The notes under the pieces: model-generated | Seen by the model: only the letters and a program-made list of their open reading frames with translations | Told to the model about the DNA's origin: nothing | The model's database searches: none | Shown: positions 1 through 5,851 of the stretch, one piece after another | How the letters are laid out: the number at the start of each line of letters is the position of its first letter | Position numbering within the stretch: position 1 is the first letter of the stretch | DNA from: Candidatus Zhuqueibacterota bacterium | Lineage (GTDB): Bacteria > SM23-31 > B21-G16 | Length of the DNA: 7,779 bases | Direction of reading: 5' to 3' | NCBI GenBank assembly: GCA_003644825.1 | Contig: QNDJ01000059.1 | Span: 1 to 7,779, forward strand | Translations under genes and position numbers: made by a program

Positions 1-2
1 AT

Positions 3-30
3 ATTATAGTTATATCAATAACATTATCAA
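3..30 (-). promoter_or_regulatory. Leftward sigma-70-type promoter for a gene outside the window
   Basis: Read on the minus strand, there is a TTGATA -35 (25-30), a 16-nt spacer and a perfect TATAAT -10 (3-8). It points left, out of the window, and lies 38 bp beyond the dnaE2-like stop codon. It therefore probably starts a separate minus-strand transcript whose gene is not visible. AT-rich DNA gives chance matches, but both hexamers are close to consensus and the spacing is acceptable. Confidence 0.5.
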
Positions 31-43
31 TGATTGTCATTGA
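27..43. promoter_or_regulatory. Palindrome at the -35 of the leftward promoter (possible operator)
   Basis: TCAATGA and TCATTGA form a perfect 7-bp inverted repeat around a 3-nt centre. It overlaps the upstream end of the -35 box at 25-30. On the minus strand the core AATGACAATCATT differs by one base from the Fur-type core AATGATAATCATT, although the full 19-bp Fur consensus matches only moderately. It could be a repressor site for the unseen gene to the left. There is no T-run after it on the minus strand, so it is a poor terminator for the polymerase unit. Confidence 0.3.
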
Positions 44-67
44 GTAATAAATCATTTTCCTGTTGTC

Positions 68-3000
68 TTAACTGGATAAAAACCCATAACTTTCAGGAAT
101 TTTATCAAGCCTTAATTCTGGTATAACAGTTTTTTCTAACTTATATAATTTGTCTACAATAATATTTGCTTCACCCTGGACTCTCGATTGAACTTTCCCT
201 TTCACAATATATGGTCCATACCCCTGAAGAATTTTTCCATACCTTTTATAAACATCCGGAAACATTATACATTCCATTAAACCTTCTTTATCTTCAATTG
301 TGATAAACTTTACATAACCGCCATTTTTAGATGGTGCTCTTCTCATAGTAACAAGCCAGCCGGCTACTTTTACCAATTGACCTTTCTTTTTCTCAAGCTC
401 CGACGAGCTGGTTATAGATAAATCCGATTCTATTTCCGGGAATAAACTCAATGGATGAGCAGAAATAGCATACCTCAATATCTGTAACTCATTAATAACT
501 TTTTGTTCTATTGAATAAGAAGGAAAATCTATATTTCTGGTAAAATAAATAGCAGGTTCTTTTTTCTTTTTATTTCTGAAAAAAATCTGAATTTTAGCCA
601 GTGCTTTTGCTTCATTTTCTTCAAGATTGTTTAACGCACCACATTTTGCAAGATTAACGGCTTCTCTTTCAGACGGGTTAACCCTGTATAAAAAATCGAA
701 TATATCCTTAAAATTTGATTTTTTTCGATTTTCTAAAATTCTTTCGATGGTTTTACTGGTAAGTTCATATACCGGGAAAAATCCTGAAATTATTGTGTTA
801 TCTTTAAAAGTAAACTCTCTTTCTGATATATTAACATCAGGTGGTAAAATATTTATACCAAGTCGCCTGCACTCTTCTATATATTCAGCTATCGTATAAA
901 AACCGCCACCGTTATTCAAAACAGCCGTCATATAAGCAGATGGATAATGTCTCTTCAAATAAGCAGAATAATATGATATCATACCATAAGTTGCACTATG
1001 AGCTTTATTGAAACCATATCCGACAAAATTTTCTATCATTTTCCATATTCTTTGAGCTGTATTTCTTTTTATTCCTCTTTCCATAGCACCCTTCACAAAC
1101 TTACTTTTCATAATTAACATTGTCTTTAAATTTCTGGATTTAGTCATAGCTCTTCTCAGTAAATCAGCTTCAGCCAGTGTAAACCCTGCAATAACATTGG
1201 CTATCTTTAAAACCTGTTCCTGATATAATATTACTCCATAAGTTTCCTTCAATACAGGTTCAAGAGATGGATGAAGATAGTTAACCTTTTCCAGTCCGCA
1301 TCTCCTTTTTACATAGAGGTCTTTCATTCCACCTTCAGCGGGTCCCGGTCTTATAACCGATATAGCTGCTATAATATCATTTATATTTTTAACCTTCATT
1401 TTTTTCAGGAGAGTCCTCATTATCGGGCTCTCAAGTTGAAAACAGCCAACTGTTTTACCGTCCATTAACATCTTAAAAGTTTCTTCATCATTCTCCGGAA
1501 TAAAATCAACATTTTTCATATCTGTATACTTTAAACAGTCATTTATAGCGCTTAACATCCTTACGCCTAAAAGGTCTATTTTTATTATTCCGATTTTTTC
1601 AATTGAATGCATATCGAACTGAGATATTATTAATCCCTTTCCTGATTTCTCAAGGGGAGTATAATCTGTAATTTCATCTGGCGCAATTACAACACCACCA
1701 AGATGAACAGAAAGGTGACGTGGAAAATCTCCTATAAACTTACTAATCCTGAGTATTTCCCTGTAAATTTTTCTTGAAATAGGATGATTTTTACATTCAG
1801 GAATTGTATTTAGAACTTTATCCAGTTTGTTTAAACTCTGATGAGGTAGAGATTTTGTGAGACTTCTTACTTCCTTTTCAGGGATTCCGTATGTTTTTGC
1901 AACATCAGCAATTGCAGACCTTATCTTGAAAGTATTAAAAGTACAAATCATTGCCGTTTTATTTTGACCATACTTTTTATAAATATAATTAAGAACATCA
2001 TCTCTTCTTCTCCAGCAAAGATCAAGGTCAATATCTGGTGGTTCTTTTCTTTCTGGATTAAGAAACCGCTCAAAATATAAATCATATTTTACAGGATCAA
2101 CCTTCGTAATATCAAGCACATAGGATACAATACTGTCCGCTGCCGAACCCCTTCCTACACAGGGAATACCATTCCCTTTACAATATTCTACAATATCTTT
2201 TACAATAAGAAAATAATCACAATAACCAAGTTGGTTAATTATGTCAAGTTCATATACAAGTCTTGACATCGCCTTTTCTGGAATTGGATTATATTTGCGT
2301 TTTAATCCTTCAAAACACTTCTTGTATAATAAAGAATATGGAGTTTCACCATCTGGTAAATTTAGAACAGGAAATATATTTTTCCCAGAGGAAAAACAAA
2401 ATTTACATCTTTTCGCAATCTCAACACTGTTCTTTATAGCATCAGGATACCTCTTAAAAATCTGTTTCATTTCAGCTACGGATTTAAAATACTGCTCTTC
2501 TGAGCCATCATACTCAACTTTTTCCAGTGTGGTATTTTTACTTATTGCACAAAGCACCTTTCTTATTGAATTTTCACTTTTATCAATTAAGTGAACATCA
2601 TTTGTAGCAACTACAGGAACTGAGTAAAGACGGGCAATCTCATAGAGTTTATACAAAGTTAATTTATCCTCTGGACTATGATATTGTAATTCAATAAAAA
2701 AATCCTCACCGAATACTCGCTTATATCTTAAAATCCAATCTCCTGCTTCTTTATTTTTTCGCTTAATTATTATATTTGTTATTCTACCCTTTTTACCCCC
2801 CGATAACAGAATCAGTCCATTTTTATGTTTAAATATATCATCATCAGATAAAGAAAATTTAAGATGACCACCTCTCAGCTTACCCAGTGTAATAATTTTA
2901 CAAAGATTTCTATAACCCTCTTGATTTTTTACAAGTAAAATAACAGAATTCGAATTATCAATTGTAAGTTGACTTCCAATAACAGGATGTATATTTTTTT

Positions 3001-3172
3001 CATTTGCTCTTTCAAAGAATTCTACTGCGCCTGATAGAGTATTGTGGTCTGTCAGAGCAATTGCTCTCATCTTCATAGATTCTGCTTTCTCAATCATTCT
3101 ATCAATCCTTATTGTGCTATCAAGAAGAGAAAAGTTACTGTGACAATGAAGGTGTACGAAGGATGTATCCAT
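68..3172 (-). CDS. dnaE2: C-family DNA polymerase III alpha subunit, DnaE2/ImuC-like (error-prone type)
   Basis: This protein should be a replicative-fold DNA polymerase used in lesion bypass. From the ATG at 3172 it has 1034 aa. An N-terminal PHP domain (about 1-270) has HLHCH at 7-11, TDH at 41-43 and NDVH at 191-194. The polymerase core has GRGSAAD at 340-346, the catalytic aspartates D380 and D382 in PDIDLD, and D533 in KIDLLG. Next come a helix-hairpin-helix region (about 797-850) and an OB fold (about 930-1012), and the protein ends soon after. The short tail lacks the tau-binding domain of replicative DnaE. PRHLSVHLGGVVI (484-496) and IRPGPAEGGM followed by YVKRR (607-624) resemble the DnaE2 branch, whereas FQLES (578-582) is more DnaE1-like, so subfamily assignment is not certain. 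I chose ATG 3172 because AGGA lies 9 nt upstream; a GTG at 3196 would add eight residues but has no good ribosome binding site. The gene overlaps the polymerase gene upstream by 38 bp, suggesting coupled translation. Confidence 0.88.
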   Translation of the reverse strand: MDTSFVHLHCHSNFSLLDSTIRIDRMIEKAESMKMRAIALTDHNTLSGAVEFFERANEKNIHPVIGSQLTIDNSNSVILLVKNQEGYRNLCKIITLGKLRGGHLKFSLSDDDIFKHKNGLILLSGGKKGRITNIIIKRKNKEAGDWILRYKRVFGEDFFIELQYHSPEDKLTLYKLYEIARLYSVPVVATNDVHLIDKSENSIRKVLCAISKNTTLEKVEYDGSEEQYFKSVAEMKQIFKRYPDAIKNSVEIAKRCKFCFSSGKNIFPVLNLPDGETPYSLLYKKCFEGLKRKYNPIPEKAMSRLVYELDIINQLGYCDYFLIVKDIVEYCKGNGIPCVGRGSAADSIVSYVLDITKVDPVKYDLYFERFLNPERKEPPDIDLDLCWRRRDDVLNYIYKKYGQNKTAMICTFNTFKIRSAIADVAKTYGIPEKEVRSLTKSLPHQSLNKLDKVLNTIPECKNHPISRKIYREILRISKFIGDFPRHLSVHLGGVVIAPDEITDYTPLEKSGKGLIISQFDMHSIEKIGIIKIDLLGVRMLSAINDCLKYTDMKNVDFIPENDEETFKMLMDGKTVGCFQLESPIMRTLLKKMKVKNINDIIAAISVIRPGPAEGGMKDLYVKRRCGLEKVNYLHPSLEPVLKETYGVILYQEQVLKIANVIAGFTLAEADLLRRAMTKSRNLKTMLIMKSKFVKGAMERGIKRNTAQRIWKMIENFVGYGFNKAHSATYGMISYYSAYLKRHYPSAYMTAVLNNGGGFYTIAEYIEECRRLGINILPPDVNISEREFTFKDNTIISGFFPVYELTSKTIERILENRKKSNFKDIFDFLYRVNPSEREAVNLAKCGALNNLEENEAKALAKIQIFFRNKKKKEPAIYFTRNIDFPSYSIEQKVINELQILRYAISAHPLSLFPEIESDLSITSSSELEKKKGQLVKVAGWLVTMRRAPSKNGGYVKFITIEDKEGLMECIMFPDVYKRYGKILQGYGPYIVKGKVQSRVQGEANIIVDKLYKLEKTVIPELRLDKIPESYGFLSS

Positions 3173-4355
3173 ACTTTCTAATCCTGTATTTTTCACTTAA
3201 TAATAAAGCTCTTGCAGGGATTACCGAAGTAAATCCGAAAAAATTTCTAACTCTATCCACACCAGTATTAACCTGTTCCTGTTTTATCTTTCCAGGGCAT
3301 ATGAATTTTTGTCTTTCCCTGTAATCAATTTCACCAGCTATAACCGCAACAAAACAAATTCTTTTCTTTTTATTATTTACTCTTTTATACAAATTTTTTA
3401 CAATGGAAAAAATCTTTTTACCATCGTCAGTATGGCTTTTTATAAATGTTGATACATTCACTACTCTATTGTCTGAGTATCTAATTTTTAGAGCTACTTT
3501 TCTACAAAACCACTTTTCATCTCGCAGTTTTTTCCCTATTCTTTCCGAAAGATAATTCAACATCGCAAGGATAAAATTTTCATTATCGGTGTCCTCTATG
3601 AAAGATGTTTCTCTGCTTATTTGCTTTGACATTTCCTTACATTTTACAGGTCTATCATCTATTCCATTTGCAAACTCCCAGATTTTCTGTCCATTAGCAG
3701 AACCAACAACCTGCATAATAAAACTTTTTGGCAGGTTTGCAAGCTCACCGACAGTCTTAATACCAAAACTGTTAAAAATCATTTCAATTTTTTTTCCTAC
3801 ACCCGGTATTTCTTTCACCGGTCGTCTGGATAAAAATTCCTTTTCTTTTCCTTCTGGCACTATTGTCAACCCGTCAGGTTTATTTATACCAGAAGCTATC
3901 CTTGCAACAAGTTTTGATGTAGAAATACCTATTGAGACAGTTATTTTCAGAGCTATCCATACTTCTTTTTTGATTTTCAGAGCTATTTCAACAGGAGAAG
4001 AATAAAATCGTTCAAAACCTGTTACATCAATATATGAATCATCCAGAGAACTCATTTCCACATAGGGTGTAATACCTTTTAATATTCCCTCTATAACCAT
4101 TCCTGCAGATTTATACTGTCTGTAGTCCCCCTTTAAAAAGACCGCATTCGAGCAAATTTCCTGAGCTTTTCGTAAAGGCATACCAGTATAAACACCGAAC
4201 CTTCTGGCATGATAATTTGCTGTATGAACACACCCTCTTTCATCTGCAAATCCACCTACTATAACAGGTTTATTTCTGAGTAATGGATTAAATCCTTCTT
4301 CTACCGAAGCAAAAAATGCGTCAGCGTCTATATGCATTATAACTTTTTTATTCAT
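3135..4355 (-). CDS. dinB: Y-family translesion DNA polymerase, DinB/Pol IV-like
   Basis: This is a 406-aa lesion-bypass polymerase. The palm opens with HIDADAFFASVE, in which D10 is the first metal ligand and F15 the likely steric gate. The second catalytic motif, SSLDDSYIDVTG (102-113), gives D105 and D106; most DinB proteins have Asp-Glu there, so D106 is a conservative but unusual change. NYHARRFGV (47-55) and GISTSKLVARIAS (143-155) are typical finger and palm motifs, EIPGVGKKI (182-190) is the helix-hairpin-helix of the thumb, and a little-finger domain fills about 243-350. I see no QLxLF-type clamp-binding motif. ImuB proteins normally lose the catalytic carboxylates, so this one looks like an active DinB rather than an ImuB. 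It is the first gene of a unit with the DnaE2-like gene and overlaps it. The ATG at 4355 has no clear Shine-Dalgarno sequence. Confidence 0.92.
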   Translation of the reverse strand: MNKKVIMHIDADAFFASVEEGFNPLLRNKPVIVGGFADERGCVHTANYHARRFGVYTGMPLRKAQEICSNAVFLKGDYRQYKSAGMVIEGILKGITPYVEMSSLDDSYIDVTGFERFYSSPVEIALKIKKEVWIALKITVSIGISTSKLVARIASGINKPDGLTIVPEGKEKEFLSRRPVKEIPGVGKKIEMIFNSFGIKTVGELANLPKSFIMQVVGSANGQKIWEFANGIDDRPVKCKEMSKQISRETSFIEDTDNENFILAMLNYLSERIGKKLRDEKWFCRKVALKIRYSDNRVVNVSTFIKSHTDDGKKIFSIVKNLYKRVNNKKKRICFVAVIAGEIDYRERQKFICPGKIKQEQVNTGVDRVRNFFGFTSVIPARALLLSEKYRIRKYGYILRTPSLSQ

Positions 4356-4364
4356 AATAAATTC

Positions 4365-4410
4365 TGAACATTTCTTTTACATTATACTATTAATAGTATA
4401 CAAATGTTCA
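4365..4410. promoter_or_regulatory. Nested inverted repeats around the dinB promoter (candidate operator)
   Basis: TGAACATTT (4365-4373) and AAATGTTCA (4402-4410) are perfect 9-bp inverted repeats that bracket the promoter. Inside them is a perfect 18-bp palindrome, TATACTATTAATAGTATA (4383-4400), overlapping the -10 box. Each outer arm contains one good half (GAAC or GTTC) of the Gram-positive LexA box CGAAC-N4-GTTCG. On the minus strand TGAACATTTGTATA overlaps the -35. The other halves are degenerate, so LexA control is an inference from position and gene content. Confidence 0.5.
4381..4409 (-). promoter_or_regulatory. Promoter of the dinB-dnaE2 unit
   Basis: The minus strand shows a perfect TATAAT -10 (4381-4386). 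The best -35 is either GAACAT at 17 nt (4404-4409) or TGAACA at 18 nt (4405-4410), both weak matches to TTGACA. Transcription would start near 4374, giving a leader of about 20 nt without an obvious ribosome binding site. A strong -10 with a weak -35 overlapped by inverted repeats suits a repressed, inducible promoter. Confidence 0.55.
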
Positions 4411-4434
4411 CTATAAAAGTCAAGAAAAATTTAT

Positions 4435-4463
4435 AAAAAAAGGCAGCATAAAAGCTGCCTTTT
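4435..4463 (-). terminator. Factor-independent terminator of the flagellin gene
   Basis: A 10-bp stem (4438-4447 with 4454-4463, core GGCAGC/GCTGCC) closes a 6-nt loop. On the minus strand it is followed by a run of seven T. It lies about 60 bp past the flagellin stop and before the dinB promoter, so it insulates the two units. It has only a short T tract in the other direction. Confidence 0.88.
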
Positions 4464-4523
4464 CTGTGAGTGCATCCTGGCTGTTGGTGATTCTATGGCA
4501 ATAAGCTAAAGATATTTCTATTT

Positions 4524-5366
4524 TTATCTGAATAATGCCAGAACATTCTGTGGTACTACATTTGCCTGGGCTAATTGAGCAGTGGCTGTTTGTTGTAGTA
4601 TCTGAAGCCTTGTTGACTTTAGCTGTTCCATAGCTATATCAGCATCCAGAATTCTACTCTTTGTTGCATCAGTATTGGTTATAGCTATACTCAATGTAGC
4701 CTCCTTCACAGTTAATCTCGACACTGAAGCACCAATATTCTGAAGCATATCAGATACAGTCTCTATAGCTGTATTTACCTTAGCTAAAGCTGCACTTGCT
4801 CCTGTGGCTGTAAAAACTTTACTTGATACATTGCTTGAATCAACCTGGAGAGATGAGGAACTCGCAGACTGAGTTATTGCAAAATGCAGGGTATTTGTTG
4901 TTCCTTCTCCAGTTTGATATGAAACTGAATAGGTTCCATCTATCAGAGAAATGTTGTTGAAGGTTGTTTCTTCAACAATATCATCAATTTCGCTTGTGAG
5001 CTGGTCGATTTCAGTTTTTATAGCATTTCTCTCAGCGGAACCCAGGGTATCACTTGCTGCTGATGTAACTTTCTCTTTAATGGTTATAAGTATATCACTT
5101 ATATTTAACAATCCACCTTCAGCAATAGCAAGAACGTTTTTTGCGGTTCCAACATTGTCATAAGCAACAGATAGACCTCTGGACCTTGCACCCAATCTTC
5201 TGGAAATAACAAATCCAGCAGGGTCATCAGCTACTTCATTAATCCTTAAACCGGTAGCTAATTTTAACTGACTTATCTCCAGATTCCGGTTAATAAATTT
5301 AAGAGAATGAAGTGCATTAAAAGCAGCAATGTTGGTGTTAATTCTTGTGGAATCTCCAATAGCCAT
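4524..5366 (-). CDS. fliC: Flagellin, filament structural protein
   Basis: This 280-aa protein is the subunit exported by the flagellar type III system and polymerised into the filament. The N-terminal D0/D1 region (about 1-145) starts MAIGDSTRINTNIAAFNAL and includes LATGLRINEVADDPAGFVIS (36-55) and FNNISLIDGTY (136-146). The C-terminal region (about 195-280) has SRILDADIAMEQ (237-248) and ends QNVLALFR. Only about 50 Ser/Thr-rich residues lie between them, so the variable D2/D3 domains are almost absent and the filament surface should be simple. There is no signal peptide and no cysteine, as expected for flagellin. AGGAGG sits 8 nt before the ATG. A sigma-28 promoter and a CsrA-type leader precede it. 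It is a single-gene transcript ended by the terminator at 4435-4463; no other recognised flagellar gene is in the window. Confidence 0.97.
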   Translation of the reverse strand: MAIGDSTRINTNIAAFNALHSLKFINRNLEISQLKLATGLRINEVADDPAGFVISRRLGARSRGLSVAYDNVGTAKNVLAIAEGGLLNISDILITIKEKVTSAASDTLGSAERNAIKTEIDQLTSEIDDIVEETTFNNISLIDGTYSVSYQTGEGTTNTLHFAITQSASSSSLQVDSSNVSSKVFTATGASAALAKVNTAIETVSDMLQNIGASVSRLTVKEATLSIAITNTDATKSRILDADIAMEQLKSTRLQILQQTATAQLAQANVVPQNVLALFR

Positions 5367-5373
5367 TTTTTAT

Positions 5374-5383
5374 ACCTCCTTGT
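5374..5383 (-). promoter_or_regulatory. Flagellin Shine-Dalgarno overlapping a CsrA-type site
   Basis: On the minus strand ACAAGGAGGT contains the ribosome binding site AGGAGG, 8 nt from the ATG. It also matches 9 of 10 positions of the CsrA core ACARGGAUGU. A bound CsrA dimer here would block ribosome loading, as at site BS2 of the Bacillus subtilis hag leader. Confidence 0.6.
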
Positions 5384-5391
5384 TTAATTTA

Positions 5392-5413
5392 TTTCTGCCA
5401 TCCTTGACAGAAA
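5392..5413 (-). promoter_or_regulatory. Flagellin leader hairpin with AAGGA in the loop (CsrA-binding site)
   Basis: The minus-strand RNA can form an 8-bp stem, UUUCUGUC with GGCAGAAA (one U-G pair), presenting the loop AAGGAU. An exposed GGA in a hairpin loop is the hallmark of a high-affinity CsrA site. The sequence around it, CAAGGAUG, agrees with the known consensus. It lies 8 nt upstream of the second site at the Shine-Dalgarno sequence, allowing one CsrA dimer to bridge both. The function is inferred; no csrA or fliW gene is in the window. Confidence 0.62.
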
Positions 5414-5451
5414 AATTAATTCTCATATTAGTATAGTTCAGCTACTCCATA

Positions 5452-5478
5452 TAATCGACACCCTTTAATCAATCTTTA
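5452..5478 (-). promoter_or_regulatory. Sigma-28 (FliA/SigD) promoter of flagellin
   Basis: The minus strand reads TAAAGATT, 11 nt, GTCGATTA. Against the FliA consensus TAAAGTTT-N11-GCCGATAA this is 7 of 8 and 6 of 8 with the exact spacing. Transcription should start near 5445, giving a leader of about 78 nt that holds the CsrA-type hairpin. Confidence 0.75.
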
Positions 5479-5529
5479 ACATACTTTACATTTTTAACAA
5501 ATTATTAAGAAAATTATCATTATTTGCTT

Positions 5530-5556
5530 TAAAGTTATTAATTTTTTTGCCGATAT
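5530..5556 (+). promoter_or_regulatory. Sigma-28 (FliA/SigD) promoter of the small proline-rich gene
   Basis: The plus strand reads TAAAGTTA, 11 nt, GCCGATAT. This is 7 of 8 on each box against the enterobacterial consensus with exact spacing, and the -10 equals the Bacillus sigma-D element. Transcription should start near 5563, about 40 nt before the ATG at 5603. It is divergent from the flagellin promoter. Confidence 0.85.
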
Positions 5557-5587
5557 TACTATTAGGAAAAATGTTTAAATGATTTTC

Positions 5588-5594
5588 GGGAGGT
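5588..5594 (+). promoter_or_regulatory. Ribosome binding site of the small proline-rich gene
   Basis: GGGAGGT lies 8 nt before the ATG at 5603. It is the main evidence, together with the sigma-28 promoter, that this short reading frame is translated. Confidence 0.8.
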
Positions 5595-5602
5595 GTTAAA
5601 AA

Positions 5603-5782
5603 ATGGCTATTAATAAAGTTGAAGTTTTTAATATAAAGCCTGTTCCACCACCTTCAATCGAAAAAAATCCATTATTTGAAAAATATCAAAAAGAAAAATT
5701 AGAAGTAGAAAAAAATCCACCTCCACCTTTGCCGGAGGAAGTTAATACAAAACCAGGCTCTAAACTTGATGTAGTAGCATAG
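5603..5782 (+). CDS. Small proline-rich protein, flagellar co-regulated, function unknown
   Basis: This 59-aa protein matches no family I recognise. It starts MAINKVEVFNIKPVPPPS and ends KPGSKLDVVA. It is rich in Pro, Lys and Glu (10 prolines), with PPP at 15-17 and PPPP at 39-42. Two EKNP motifs (20-23 and 36-39) each sit beside a proline run, flanking a charged stretch, EKYQKEKLEVEK (26-37), which may be helical. It has no signal peptide, membrane segment or cysteine, so it should be soluble or exported by the flagellar system. A near-consensus sigma-28 promoter, a good ribosome binding site and a terminator at 5817-5851 make it a complete one-gene transcript. Divergence from flagellin suggests a role in late filament assembly or its control. 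FlgM, FlaG and FliS are longer and show different signatures, so I do not assign any of these. The gene is well supported; its function is not. Confidence 0.85.
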   Translation: MAINKVEVFNIKPVPPPSIEKNPLFEKYQKEKLEVEKNPPPPLPEEVNTKPGSKLDVVA

Positions 5783-5816
5783 AAGAATTTATATATTATT
5801 TATTCAGAGTGGATGG

Positions 5817-5851
5817 AAAAAGGGTCATAAATTTGATTATGACCCTTTTTT
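5817..5851. terminator. Bidirectional terminator between the small gene and etfA
   Basis: A 14-bp stem (5817-5830 with 5837-5850) closes a 6-nt loop, with GGGTCATAA/TTATGACCC as core. A-rich and T-rich ends give a T-run in both directions, so it serves the plus-strand small gene and the minus-strand etfBA operon. The etfA stop codon (5850-5852) overlaps the base of the stem. Confidence 0.9.

Noticed and set aside
27-43. Terminator for the polymerase unit
   Set aside because: The stem is only 7 bp with a 3-nt loop and is not followed by a T-run on the minus strand. Its place at a -35 box fits an operator better.
2241-2594. 117-codon plus-strand open frame opposite the DnaE2-like gene
   Set aside because: It lies within the conserved polymerase coding region on the other strand, and its translation resembles no protein family.
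3173-3196. GTG start at 3196 for the DnaE2-like protein
   Set aside because: It adds eight residues not typical of the family and lacks a ribosome binding site. ATG 3172 has AGGA 9 nt upstream and puts the conserved FVHLHCHS near the N-terminus.
3589-4005. 138-codon plus-strand open frame opposite dinB
   Set aside because: It is antisense to a conserved polymerase, has no ribosome binding site or recognisable protein features, and is explained by the codon use of the real gene.
4464-4523. Riboswitch or small RNA between the flagellin stop and its terminator
   Set aside because: I saw no conserved riboswitch core, no promoter and only weak pairings; it reads as an ordinary 3' untranslated region.
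5603-5782. Assignment of the small protein as FlgM or FlaG
   Set aside because: It is shorter than both families and has a proline-rich composition without the FlgM sigma-binding helices or the FlaG C-terminal pattern.
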